From: Rhynochetos jubatus
Taxonomy: Eukaryota; Chordata; Aves; Eurypygiformes; Rhynochetidae
Assembly (NCBI GenBank): GCA_027574665.1
Contig: CM050654.1
Location: 39,070,222 to 39,134,221 of the forward strand
Direction of reading: 5' to 3'
DNA length: 64,000 nt
The translations under genes and the position numbers were made by a program. Of this stretch, positions 1 through 13,200 are shown piece by piece; position 1 is the first letter of the stretch; the number at the start of each line of letters is the position of its first letter. The notes under the pieces were generated by a model, which worked only from the letters and a program-made list of their open reading frames with translations, had not been told where the DNA came from and searched no databases.

Positions 1-154
1 TGGGGGGAAGGAGAAAGCCATGAATCTACATTGTCTTCCTCACTCAGATTTCACTCCATCAGCATTAAATAATGAAGCAAAATATCTTATTAGAGCAGAA
101 CATAAGCAAATCAGAATAACTCACTAGTGAAAAGTAGCCGTTGCGGGATGGTTT

Positions 155-279
155 TTCATAGAAGAGTTTGGGTTGGAAGGGACCTTAAAGCCCATCTAGT
201 TCCAACCCCCCTGCCATGGGCAGGGACACCCTCCACCAGACCAGGTTGCTCCAAGCCTCATCCAGCCTGGCCTTGAGCA
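155..279 (-). mobile_element. CR1 LINE 3'-end fragment
   Basis: On the plus strand it reads as the reverse complement of the CR1 3' end: a remnant of the ATTCTATGA-type tail, then GGTTGGAAGGGACC, then the conserved block ending in CAGCCTGGCCTTGA. It is a typical heavily 5'-truncated copy of about 125 bp, sense on the minus strand. Confidence 0.9.
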
Positions 280-2343
280 ACTCTGCTTTAATATATACTG
301 GGATGGAGTAAGAAAAAGAAAGAAGAAAAAGGACAGAGTCTGAAGGCACAAGGGTAAATACACAGGATGTAGCGATATACAGTGACAAGTCTTTTTTAAT
401 GAAAAAGACTTGTAAAACCAATGTTCTACTCAATTAAGCAACATTTAAATACCAGTATTTATTGTTTAAGTCTGCAAATTCATTTCATTGGGTATCTTAC
501 CCATCTAACCCTAGAGAAAAAACAAACATGTCAAATGGCTGGCACGAAAAATGCAAAATGCCCAAGAGGTTGTCGAAACATGGAGAAGTCCTAAGACTAC
601 ACAAAGCAACACTACTGTCCAGTAGGAATTCTACACAACAAACTCTGAGGACCATTACTTCACATCACCCGGTGTCAGTTTAGATGCAGAATGACACAGA
701 AGAGACAGACATTCCATGCCACGGATATATGGACTCTACTGCGAGTGAGACTGATTTAAACTTGCAAAGGGGAATAAACTCAATGCAGCACAGCCTCACC
801 AAACTAGCGAGTTTCCCTTAAAAAGGTTTAAATTAATAGATGCTCAAATGAAGGAATGGCAAAGTAAAACAATGGCTGATTTTCCTTGAGTTTAAAAAGT
901 TGTGGCAAACACAAAACACACCTTTTGCCAATTTTCAAGTTTGCACATACCGTATTTTATAACAACAGAAGACCCACTCACTTTGCACAACTGCAGAGGT
1001 GATGAGCAAGGTCTTAGCAGACCAGTTAGTTTTATATAACAAGTGCCTCACAGATTCTGTTCTCCAGAGTATTGCAGACTGTTCTCTATGTTGCTTTATG
1101 CACTGTGATACCTAACCACTTTCTTCTTACAAATTTGAAGACTGTTGCTAAAAGGAACTTAAGTTTCCTTACCAAATGGATTTCACATATTTCTAATATC
1201 CCATGGCTCTGATTTCATTTCACACAATCTATAAACATCAAGTCCCTGAAGAAAATTTTAAAAAAAAAATCTATTTTTATGGAAACACTTAGCTGATTTT
1301 CCAAAAAAACTCCCACTCCAGAGCATCAACCCAAGGCATAACTACTGCCTACAAATGGGGACCTCAGGAAAAGCAGGATTCTTCCCAGGAAACTAATACA
1401 GTCCTCGAAAAAACTCAGACTGTCATAAAACCTGAGCAGCTGGCAACTCTGTCACCATGAAGTATCCATATGGAAGACCGAGATGTGTCAAACTACCCAA
1501 AACGAGTTTGGATAGTGCAGAAGATGGAATAAATAATTCAGTATCTTCAACACTTTCAACAGCAGGTAGTAGATATGCTACCTGCTTCTACAACGTGCCA
1601 AAATGTAACATGCAAGTGAGAGCGAGCGAGAGAATGTGAGTATCTCCAACCTGTTTTCATGAGGATATTTTGCTCGAGGAACTTCTCTTTTTAGAGGCAT
1701 ATGATCCGTATCAGATGTTTGTCAGGAGCAGGCAGCACTACAGAACATTAGGAATAACTTAGTGATGTTAATATATATTCACAAAGTGGATACTCCTTCA
1801 TATCGATATGTACTAAAAAAAAAGTATGTTAAATATTACAAAAAATATAAGGAAAGTGCAATTATTTACTTCTCCCAACTGTCCTTCAGACTTCTGTAAT
1901 ATTTGTTGCTGTAGCACAGTGGCAACTGTCCTGATGTAATATAAGCTGATCAGACTATTTAATGTGACCAGTGAACTGACAATCAGAACTACAATTTAAA
2001 TGTTTCTGCTCTGTGTTCACGCAACGGTTCAACTATAAAACCACATTGCGTAGTGTCAATCTTCTTCCTTCTCCTTCCTGTAAGAAATAGCCACACACTG
2101 GTGCATCAACATACATCGTTTATACTTACAGAAGATAAACTGGAATTTCTGTTCTCAAAGAAATTAAAAATAAGACTATTTGATGCTTAAGAGCCTGCAG
2201 ACCTGTATATCTAATATCTGTATCTATGTAATAAACTACAGAAGCACCATGAGAAGAGAGGGTATGTCACAGTATACTAGTCAGAAGTCTCCAGGAGAGC
2301 AGTGGCTCTCTGGTTTGCCTATTTAGGTCAAAATTTAATATTG
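280..2343. other. Intronic, nothing recognised
   Basis: AT-rich sequence without a recognisable repeat, RNA gene or conserved protein segment. Open frames here are short and lack splice context. Confidence 0.5.
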
Positions 2344-2624
2344 TCATGGAATGGTTTGGGTTGGAAGGGACCTTAAAAGATCATCCAGTTCCAACCCCCC
2401 TGCCTAGTGGACACCCTCCACTAGAGCAGTTGCACAAACCCTCATCCAGCCTGGCCTTGAACACTTCCAGGGATGGGGCACCCACAGCTTCTCTGGGCAA
2501 CCTGTCCCAGTGCCTCACCACCCTCTCCCGAAAGAATTTCTTCCTGATGTCCAATCTCAATCTCTCCTCTTTCAGTTTAAACCCATTACTCCTTGTCCTG
2601 TAAAAAGTCTGCCCTTGTAAAAAG
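2344..2624 (-). mobile_element. CR1 LINE 3' fragment with end of ORF2
   Basis: A 280-bp copy, sense on the minus strand. It covers the 3' UTR and the last codons of ORF2; the minus frame reads [17 protein letters not shown], then [15 protein letters not shown], both characteristic of the CR1 C-terminus. A few bases are missing near 2600, where the usual sequence between the CCTTGTCCT block and TAAAAAGTC is lost. Confidence 0.93.
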
Positions 2625-5225
2625 CAAGCATAACTATTTCTCAAATATTAGCATGGGACAACATGAGCTACTCACTAGCCACCAGAAACTGTGACCACTG
2701 CAACATCACAAGGTGATGCTGAGTCACCAAGACCACAAAAAAAGGAGGTTGCAGGAGAGCCCCACTTACGGGTAGGTACTGGATGACAAAAGCCCAACCT
2801 ACACGGACATATTTATCAACCAGCATTTCACCAAAACCAGGGAGAGAGCAGGTAGACCAATGTTCAAAAGCATATCAATAAGGAAAAATTCACTCTTCGT
2901 GTATTACACACTATTTTCATCTGCCAGACTTTCTTACTAGATCATTTTTTAACTCGGCAAAGACCACACTCGCCACCAGATTTGAACGATTACACTGAAA
3001 TACTGAATGACCAACTGAAGCGAGATTTCAAAGAAGTGAGACAAACACTCTCCTAAACTCAAAAGCTGCCAAACATATTTCAGCAGACTTTCAAAAAATA
3101 ATTGTTTTGTCTGTTCTGAATTAAACTTTAAGTGCTTTAAGAAAGGTTCTCTACAAACATGGCTAAAGATCACAAAGGGGACCATTTGGACTGAATGCAA
3201 GCCTTCAGTCATATATTTAATAAAGAAAACTTGCAGCATGCCTGGCATATCCCATAAGCTGTTTTATTTCCATTTACATAGCAAGATTTTAAGTGTAATC
3301 TGTACTGATGTTCTATCATGTTATTTCACGTGTTATCGTAACAGGTTTTATTTATAATGTCACCAGTGGAAGAAAAGGAAGAAAAGGGCCTCAGCTTCGC
3401 AGCTCAGGCAAGGCAGTTTGGAGCTCCCGACACGGGACACAAGGGACCAACGTAAGAGCAGAGACATCGAGGAGAGAATTTAATGAAAAAGAGAATGTGC
3501 TAAACTAACTAAAGTGAGAGAATTTGACAGCTGTGAACTTGAAGCCTTTTGCCCATTTTTGTTCTCCACCTCCTGGGTGGAGGGTTAACAACTGCACTAG
3601 TCACAGTCACATTCGAGTCCGTTTTTACAGTACGGATGCATTCCTTGAGTAAGCAACCTGAACCCCAACGCTGCAACCTTCTGTGATTTTCCCCATGTGG
3701 AAAAATACAACAATGAAATATTTTAATAATAATGCTTTTAGTTTTAATTTACAAATTAAGTCTTCCCAACACATCTCATACGCAACTGTGGTATCCTGAA
3801 ACTTTGGATGTCCTTTTACCATTAAATAAAGCATCCAGTGCTGAAAACCCATTATTCCCCAGTAACATGCAGGAGAACTACACACCTCTGGGGTTGAAGT
3901 CATACACAGTCACAACATAACAAAGTCAGAAGAATATACTAGATGCCTTCTAATCTTTTAAGATTAAGAAACTGAAGCCAAAGCTTGCTTATCGAGTGCC
4001 ACGAAGAGAACCAGTGCCACAGCGAGAACTCGGGACCCCAAGACAGAGTTGAAGATAAGTGAGTGTCACGGTCTAGTGATTTAATCAACTCATATATTAT
4101 CACTCTGTCTACGTATCTTATGGACCCTGCTCACCACAGTACCTGACAGACATCCTGAAATAACACGTTATCTTCATGGGACTGTACGTAGTGACTCGGT
4201 ATTTTGAGATAGCGTGTTTTCAGGCACAGATAGTACATGTATATACACGTTTGCATGCAGGCACACACAGATATACAGACAGATGCACACACAAGCACTG
4301 ACACTACAAACACAGACGCTTTCTGCATTTCTATCAAATTCCAGGATATCACTGTGAGGCGCTACATTCTGAATTAAGCTATTTAAATGTTGGCTGGGAA
4401 AGTTTTGACAACAGCTGATTTGTTACTGGGAAAAGATCATGCATCTCTCCATCACAGAAAGCTAAAAATCTGTTTGAGGTGGCTGGCCAACAAGCTTTAA
4501 TATCTACAAACACTGAGCAAAGGGAAACAAGTCCCGTCAAGGTCTCCAAATCACCCCATTTTTTCAGCGAAGCCTTTGGACTACACATAAAACTTTTCAG
4601 GGGCTCCAGAAAAGGAAACCTTACTCAAGCTGTTTGTCAAGATGACTGGAGATGTTCTTTGGAAAGTGTTTCCAAAAAAGTTTTGGAGGGCTGGTAGCTG
4701 TACAATCATATGGGATTAATTTTCTGTATATATCTCTATATACTGGTGGAAGAAACAAATTAACTTTAAAATTCAAAGATCTTTCTACAGCCCTGTGCTC
4801 TTAGGTACAAATATGTAAGTAAGCTCTACTTCCTGTCAAACACTGAAATGGATATTAAATTACATTAAATTATTATAGATACAAGTAGTAAAATGTCTTT
4901 TCTGCTTTCCCTGTGAACTCCCGCATCTTGGTATTTCTTGCACCGGGTATAAAAGATAATTTAATATCGTCTGTGATTTAAATTCCAGCTTCTGTTAAAA
5001 CACTAAGTGTGTGCTGGATGTACAAACGCACGCCCAGAAGCCTGTGCTAGAAGAAGTCTCATGAATATCCCCCATAAGGGATGACTCTACAAACTGGCTC
5101 AGGAAAACAGTATTTATTTACCATATTCCTTTCCCCAGCATCTTGCGATGATTTCAGGACACCATCCGTTCATTCACCTTTATTTCTTTTCTTTTTAAGA
5201 AATGAATAAACAAACAAACCACACA
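2625..5225. other. Intronic, only a CA-rich low-complexity patch
   Basis: A degenerate CA/TG-rich patch lies at about 4233-4318. Otherwise this is AT-rich sequence with no recognised element. Confidence 0.45.
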
Positions 5226-5406
5226 GAAGGAACTTAACCATTCCAGCCCCAACTGAACCCAGAAGGCCCCACAGCCACCGTTTCTACATGCTCAGCATGG
5301 CTGCCCCAGCCTGCAGACACACCGAGGTTGAAGTGCTCCTCCTCATCTACGGCATTAAAGAAGGGAATATAGTTAGTGTTTAAGAGGAAAAAAAAAAAAA
5401 AAAAAA
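5226..5406 (+). pseudogene. Candidate poly(A)-tailed retrocopy fragment
   Basis: A segment at about 5230-5350, more GC-rich than its surroundings, is followed by ATTAAA at 5354-5359 and, 28 bases later, an uninterrupted run of 19 A at 5388-5406. This is the layout of an inserted polyadenylated transcript end. I do not recognise the source and saw no convincing target-site duplication. A chance A-tract after GC-rich intron sequence would look the same. Confidence 0.25.
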
Positions 5407-6677
5407 GACGGGAAATCTCCCTCTTTCCTTCTGACACAGGACCTGTGGGTTGGCTTGATGGGCAAGATGAAAAATGTGGTAGATAAAGTATAAAAACTGA
5501 ATTTCTTCCTTCTCTCTTGCTCTTGTGTATTAGTACAAAGAAGAAAATCAAGGAGGAAAAAGGCACTGGTGAAAAAAGATCAAGTCAAAATTACATCCAT
5601 CAGGGTGATACAGTGCAGTGTCCTGACTGGTCCCATCGTAGACCTCCTTAAGGCTACTGTTTCAAGGAAAAATTAAACAAGATTACACAGAAACAGTTCA
5701 AGATTGACATTTTCCAGCTTTGTGTCACGTCACATTATTTGACTGAATCTCAACTTTTAAAAACATCAAAACAGCAAAGAAAAGCAAATGAGGGCTGTAA
5801 AAAAAAAAAAAAAAAACCAAACCAAAAACCATTCCTAAGAAATAAGACTCCTAGTAGAAGAAAAAGAGCCACCCATGTTGAGTACCACCCATAGTAAGAA
5901 GAGGCAAGAATGCCTTTAAAAAATATACCACCCGTTATCTCTTTGTTGCACATTTCATACGAAAAACTGTTATTATACTACCAATTTTTACCCACGACCT
6001 TACTCAGATTAACACATTGTTTGCACGCTCATCTCACAAAAGCCACTCAACAAAGCCCAGCGTTCCCACCATGACTGCCCTCCCAGCCACCTTCGAGGTT
6101 CAGTTACGCAACGCAACAAGGGCTCGGCTTTAAGGATACAGTCCCAAAACTAGAGAAGGAGCTCAAGAAGTATGGAAAAAACCCACGCAGGATATTTTTT
6201 TAAGTTACCCGAGAAATGTGAAGCTGCAAGCACTCAACCTCCCTCTCCTCTCCACTCAAAAGCACTTACAGAAAGCCTGCTCTTAACCCTTCTGCAGAGA
6301 CAAAATTCCCTTTTATCTTCCATTTATTTTCATTTTTACCTGAAAGGCAGAGAAAAGTTGGGCTTTTATGTGCAAAAAACCATAACCTGGACCTTTTTTT
6401 GGAGTGCATTAGCCTGTGGTCTGCTTCCATTGATGGGAATGCATACCTGAATTTCCACAAAAATAACAATTTTGCCCTTCTGATTTAAGTATGGCATATA
6501 CTTAATGTAACGTTCATCTATACATGTTCTCACTGTTTAAGAACTCGACGCAGGTGTTATTAATAAAATAAATTTATTTTTAAAAAGGATGCTATTCTAT
6601 AAGCTTTGAAGCTCACACATAGTCTAACTTAACCCAGCTTGGGCTCATCTGGTCTTTAAATGACTTCTTTCATGTGG
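5407..6677. other. Intronic, A18 tract, otherwise nothing recognised
   Basis: A run of 18 A lies at 5799-5816 without a polyadenylation signal in front of it. Nothing else was identified. Confidence 0.45.
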
Positions 6678-6876
6678 TCAGCCCACGAGCCATACGTACT
6701 GCTGCTCAATCACGCCACTGTACATCGTCAGCGTGAGGATGATTTGCATGATTTGCATTTCCTGTACCGTTTGAGCTTCAATGAGCTCTAAGCACCACGT
6801 ACAAAAGAAACCACCGCCAAGCAACGCAAAGATTTTAGTTAAACCAGATGAGACTATTTTAGTCAGGCTGCCAATA
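6678..6876 (-). other. Exon-like, CpG-rich segment of unknown function
   Basis: On the minus strand a run of nine T followed by CAG (6888-6877) forms a strong splice acceptor. The sequence after it is open for 65 codons in the frame that begins one base into the exon and stops at TGA 6680-6678. The QTMAN coding exon ends with AG, so joining the two gives an in-phase codon (AGT, Ser). The predicted piece starts IGSLTKIVSSGLTKIF and has hydrophobic stretches; I do not recognise it and it is not the conserved second part of QTMAN. Nine CpG dinucleotides survive in about 140 bp, unusual for this intron. It could be an alternative terminal or poison exon, an unrelated exon, or a conserved enhancer whose open frame is chance. 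Confidence 0.3.
6742..6758 (+). promoter_or_regulatory. Tandem POU octamer sites
   Basis: Two perfect octamers, ATTTGCAT at 6742-6749 and again at 6751-6758, form a direct 9-bp repeat. ATTTGCAT is the consensus site for OCT1/OCT2 and related POU factors. The pair lies in the CpG-rich exon-like segment. Binding is inference from the motif alone. Confidence 0.4.
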
Positions 6877-6889
6877 CTGAAAAAAAAAG

Positions 6890-9800
6890 TCTCAGGGAGA
6901 TCCTGTTAAATAAGGATTTATTTGGAGGGAAGCTGAACCTTAGATGAGTATCTACTTTTAAAATACAAAAGTTGTATGAAATCCTTAATGAATGTGGCCT
7001 AGCAGAAAATAATTTAGCAAGAACTTTTTTTTTAATGTTTGTAAGATTTTGGCACCACAAACTAGTAATTTATTTTTTAATAGTATATAAATGAGTACTA
7101 ATTACATTAGTTTTCCCACCGTATAAGACTAAGTCTAATTAAACAGAAATCACTGATCATTGGTTAAAGTTTCTCCCTATGAAGAAATCTTCTATTTTAT
7201 CACAAATGATCAATAAAAGCTGTTGGACAAATAACTATGATAGAAACAGCATTACAGTGGGCTTCAATGAATAAGTACTAAAGTGAAGGAAAAAAAAAAA
7301 TGTACCAGAGCCTCGTTGTCATGAAAAACAGAGACAGATGGGGAGACAGACCTATATGATGCTACAAATAGATGAATATCTTGTAAGGATTTCAACAAAT
7401 GTTATAAGACCTAGTCAAAATTTGAAAAACTACAGATTTGCTTGTGCTGTGGTACTCCAGTTTACCTGAAATCCAAACCATAATAGAATCCTTATATCTA
7501 TTATCAAAGTTCCAAACATAGCAATAAAAATACAGAGTATTTATTAAGTCTTTAGAAGAAATTTTTTAGAGAGAGGCACAATTAATCATGCCATTATTTA
7601 GTACAAACCCTGTATTAGTACAAAAAAAGATTAAGTTTGCTCTAAAAGCTCCTTTGGAAATGAGGTGTATCCCGTTCCCAACTTAAAAACAGAAGGTGTG
7701 CACGTAAACTTGACGTGGAATATTGTATTTCGTAGTGACTCTCTTTAAAATGGTAGACAAATTCAGACACTGGAAAGATTAATACATAATAGCACACTGA
7801 TACAGTGAACTGCATCTGACCGGCTACAGGGCGTACATCACATATGCCTGATAGCAACCCAAGACAGTCTGTTCGAGCACTCAAGGAATCTGCATATCAT
7901 CACGCTTAATAAAAACCACAGAAAGCTCCCATTGCTGCTGGTTCCAAAGGACATTCATTTTTAGAAAATTAAGTTGCATCTTCATTTTTCGGTATTGTTC
8001 AAATGTAATCAAATATAAGAAGTGGCAGAAAGTGTAACCAAGGGGTTAAATTCCGCGCTGAACACAAAAATCTCACTGATTTCACTGTTGTCTGAAAATA
8101 CACAGTCGAGAGTAACATTTAATCACAGCATGTACTTTCTATATTGTGACTGTAAGATTTAGTAATCGAAATGGCTACCGTATTAAAAATGCATTCTGTC
8201 ATTTTTCCACTTAGAGATCTCCTGTATAATGCTCTTATTTAAAGGTCAGCTAATTTTATTATGGAAAGTAACTAATAACCTTTATTAATTCTTAGCCTCA
8301 CAGTTTTCTAGCACATCAACCAAATAAATAACATACTGAAGGAAGATACAATACAAACCAAGCTGTTGAATATTGTCTCTACTCTGTGGGCAAAAATCTC
8401 TGTTTGTAGCAGACAAAAGAGGTCATTAGAAATTTAATACATGTTTTTTGCTCTGGAAATTCTGAAAGCGTGTATAGACGGAGCTTTTTAAAAGCCAAGC
8501 AGCTGATCCTCCCCCATGCTCCAAGACGTCGAGACCATCGAATGAGGTTCAAGTCCACTTAATATGCAAGCACAACCAACAGACCCAAATATTATACAGC
8601 ACTTTTTTTGGGGAGGTCATTTCCTATACTTGCAGGATCTGCATAACATTGGAGGACATAACTAAGAATTTTGCTTACAAACTTTCCTGTTCTCTTATTT
8701 TAGTAAAATGAGCGAACAACATTAAAATATCAAGGATAAAAATGCATGTATTTACATTTTATTCTCATGACCCCTCTTGTATGGGAAGCACTGTTAATGT
8801 TGCACATTATATAAAATGATGCAAGCAAAACTAGTGTTTTATTTAAATTTATAAAACATTTTTGGTTCACGTTAAGTAGATCCCAATGCAGCATTATTCA
8901 TGATCAGCCTTTCCTACCACACTGCTTTGGGTGAGTTTGTTCCTAAGAAACATTACTGTGCTCAAAACTAAAAATAGATAGCTATTTTTAGCTATTTAAT
9001 CACATGAGGAAAAGACACAGTTTGTATCAGTCTAATTTACAAAATAATTCCACAATTCACCCTGTGCGTATATCACAAAAATCCCTGGCACACAACCTCC
9101 GGGCTTGCACACCGTAAGCCGGCTGCAAGGGGAAGCAAAATGGATTTTAAAAGATTCCAGCAACAACAGTCTTGTGACTAAATCAGAAACAGAAGCAGAA
9201 GTCATGAGCCAAACAGATACCTATCGGTTTCCTTGAGCTTAATCTGATTAAAACATGGCTCTCAAAAATGTTAAATAGAATGCCACGTCAGAGCAGGCAA
9301 GTGATAAAAATAGTTCATGACAGGAAATCATTATTAAACCAGCATTACTAGTGTATCTGTTATGGAAATTTCCCTGTAATTTTTCAAGGTTTCCCCTTAT
9401 GCTTTTTCTTGAGTTGCCTGTTATACTTTTTTATTTTCCCTTCAACGGCTTGTAAGTTTGAGATGTAAAAAGAAAATTATCACTGCAATTTTCCAACTAT
9501 ACTCTGCTCAATACCATCTCAAGTGTGTCATACATCATCTTGTCATTCACTTTAACAAGAAATCACACAATATTCAGAGGTAGAAAATAATCTGAAATGG
9601 GTAAGTGCCACTATGGCAAAACCATATTCATATGCCATCACAGGAGGAAAAAAAAAAAAATCTTGATTTCAAGGGCTCTTATAATGAAGGCATCTTAAAA
9701 TATTTAAGTAGGGTGGAAAGTTTCTAAGAAAAGCCACTTGGAATGACACTAAAGCCATTGTAGAGTCCACCAACCAAAATCAAAAGAGTAAAACAGTTGA

Positions 9801-10110
9801 TAATATACTACTGCAGATCAACCTTAAGGCTTTAAAAAGCTCACACAAATAAAATACAGTTCAACACCCTTAAAAAAATGAAACAAAGTCATTATTGCTA
9901 TCCGTCCTATGATTACCATCCTTCTCACATCCATCTTGTGGATTATTGTGGCTTTAGAGCACTCCATAAAACACAAACTACACTTGCAGCATCTTGTCCT
10001 ACATTTAGTTACATGATTCAGAAAAAGCTGTTACAAAAAAAGTAACACAAAACACACCAAGCAAAAAGCAAACACAAATATATATACTTTTACAAGGTCT
10101 TATCTTATAA
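6890..10110. other. Intronic, nothing recognised
   Basis: AT-rich sequence with an A13 run at 9648-9660. No mobile element or exon was identified. Confidence 0.45.
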
Positions 10111-10238
10111 GAATCATAGAATCATGGAATGGTTTGGGTTGGAAGGGACCTTAAAGATCATCTAGTTCCAACCCCCTGCCATGGGCAGGGACACCACTAG
10201 ACGAGGTTGCTTAAAGTCTCATCCAGCCTGGCCTTGAA
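10111..10238 (-). mobile_element. CR1 LINE 3'-end fragment
   Basis: It begins with the tail repeats ATCATAGAATCATGGAATGG (reverse complement of the CR1 3' terminus), continues through the GGTTGGAAGGGACC block and ends at the CAGCCTGGCCTTGA block. A short internal gap removes part of the ACACCCTCCACTAGA stretch. It is sense on the minus strand. Confidence 0.93.
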
Positions 10239-13200
10239 GACTAAGGCTAAGTCCAATTAATAAAAACCTATTTTGGCATATGGAAGTAACTTCAAACTTT
10301 AACAGCCACCCTCAGAACCCTTGGGTTTCTTTCTTAAATGTCATTAGTGAAGAAAAAGAAACCACCAATCAAATCAGTTATCTTTCATTTAAAATAGGCA
10401 TTTCATCTCTAATGATGATTCAGGCTTCCCCAAAGAAGAGCCCAGATTTAGTTGACCACTGATGCACTGGCTTTCCAGAGGACGGACACCCAACGACCCT
10501 TCTGACGGCCCCTTCACCAAGCAGCCTCCTGACTGCTGCGTGTGGATACCCAAACACCAACAGGTTTTTTTAAAATTTAAGTCAAACTCAGATTTATTTG
10601 CCATTGGTGCATTGTAAGACAAACACATGATGGGGAGAAACAAATATGCACTTCAGAGACATATCTATAGCCAGAACCAGGGCTGGTCTTTAATCAAACT
10701 CCAACTGCTGCCCACCTAAAACCCAAGGGTGACAATGCATCACAGGAATAATGCCAATTTTTAAAGATAGTAGAGTCACCATATGTTTTGCAAGTGTTTT
10801 CTAAGACCTTCTTGATTTTTTTGTCCTGGGTGTTAGCATATTCATCCCACAACAGCCAAGCTATATCTGACTCAGCATGAAAGGGAACATGCATCCTATT
10901 TACAGCATTGCTTAAGCCTTATTCCATAAAGAGCCTTCCAAGAGTACACACATCTATTCTTTTTAATATCCCTCCCACATTAAGAAATTATTATCTAATA
11001 CAGGGAGTAATCAGCTCGTGGTCTTACTTCAGTCATCCTCCTTGACAGAGCAGGGAAATAAATACCCAACTGTGATGCATTAGAAAGTCAAGGTTCAAAA
11101 CTTCCACATTTATTGAGATGAACGCAAATTTATTTAGATCTCAGCACAAGACAACCTCTTGATACAGAAAGGCTTATCTGCTGGTAAATTGAAAGCCTGT
11201 ATTTTTGTGATGGGCCTCCACCAGGACACATGCAATGTCACAGCCCAAAATGCCAGGAAGAAAAGCTGGTGAAAGTTTAACCTGAAATGATTTAATGTAA
11301 ATTTTAACATTTTACCATGCCAGAACATGGTAAAACACAGACATTTAAGAGATATGGAGAGCCAAGATAATTAAGCTGGAGTCATCCATAAACTGGTCTG
11401 CAAATGGTGCCTGAAAATTACCGTAAATGTTCTTCGAAACTACTCAATGCACATAAGGAAACAGCTAATGATAAAATCCCTAATTCTGACGTGCAGGCAA
11501 TTTTGCCTTTCCTCTCTAATGCATTCCATGGCTCCCCAAATCTGCAGGAAGGACACAGAAGGGCAAATCCAAAAGGTAAGGGGCTAGAGCCAGGGGCAAA
11601 GGAAGAGAATTCACTTTCCACCACAAGTATGTTGGCAGATGAGAAGAAATAACGATCTTTTTCATGCCCACTTCTCAATAAACACCAAATATTTCCAAAA
11701 CAACATACCTGTATCATGTGAAATGCTGCCTAATTTGAAATACCAATATAGATGTATGGACTTCTAGAAATACTATGATGCATTAATAATCTATACACGT
11801 ATTAATAATAGCAGCAATAATACTAAGAACAACCCATAAGACAGAGCCAAGCACGTCCTTCCAGGCAAGAACTGAACGGGCAGAGTTCAAGTGCGTACCA
11901 ACACCCACCTGGACCGATGCGAATTTGTTAAGAATGCACCTTGTCTCAGTTCATACCCCTCACAGATCATTTTCTCTGTATTACCCAAGGAAACGAGTCA
12001 TGCAAGAGAAAAACAGGCATTCTTGTGGTTCTTAGGAGCAAAAATATGTATGTGTAGTTATATGGAAGGCCAGAACACTTCCGATCACTGAAGGCTAAAT
12101 GAGTCATCCACATCAGAAGAACGACCAGTAATTAAACAAGAATCTGTAAAGCTATTAAGTGCGAGCCTCAATTTCAACCTCTGAAGGGAGAGAAGCCTCC
12201 TATGTACTGAAACCATCAACACATCATAGAGCCGAGTCGCTTGCAAAATAACCTCTCACCTAAGGAAAACCTTCTCCTGGGGCAGCCAAACAAAAACAAT
12301 CTAAAATATTTATTGGCATAAATTTCACCCCTGTTCTATAAACTGCTTGAGAGACATGACATCATGCTAACTACCTAGACCCATCTGGTTGATAACAGTC
12401 CCAGATTCCAGGCTGAAAACCGAACTGCAGGAGCACGGAGGGGCGCGAATCTACAGGTCAGCACAGATGCTGAACACAAATCTGATTCGCCAAAGGCAGA
12501 GCTGACACTCGGCAAATACAGAAGGTTTGGCAGTGGCAGAGGCTGGCACCACAAAAATAAGTATTATAATATTTTTGTCTTCTTTTCAGCCTCCTTTCAC
12601 TGGGAGTAGGAAGGCTTTCCTTAAGCGGACCATACCTGATTACTCCATCCTCCAGTCCCTGTATTCACAGTTCTGCTTCCACACGGTACAAATTCTGTGT
12701 ACTTCCTGTGCATATTTCCTGATGCTTCAGCAAAATAATTAACAGGCCCCATGCCCTGATGGGGCATTACTGCCCATTTTCTATCAGTTAACATAGCATT
12801 CTGCATCGCCCTTTGCTCCATGGTTTCTTCCTCCACACTGCTAGACCTCAGCTATATGATCTTCAGCCCACAGTGCTTTGCTGAAGTCCATTCACACAGG
12901 TCATTTCTAAATCTTGTCGAGAAGTATTTGTCCATTTTTCCCCGCTCTAACCCCTTACATCACTAAGTGCCAAGCACTTGGCAATCCGATAGTCACAAAT
13001 CAGCCTTCAAAGACTCAATTCTGAATCGTCTTGACTCAGGCTGTGACAAGAAGGGACAGGGACCCCTCCAAACGTATCGCTCTGTGCTTCTGCAGGAAGG
13101 AGCAGATGGCCGACATCCAGATGGTCGCCAACCTCGTCTCACCGATTCCAACATCTGTATCTTGAATTGCAACCCAAAGGACGGTCCTGAGACAGGCTGC

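Noticed and set aside
4063-4100. TGTCACGGTCTAGTG, which resembles the start of some avian LTRs
   Set aside because: No matching end, second copy, primer-binding site or internal sequence was found nearby. No retroviral element is called in the window.
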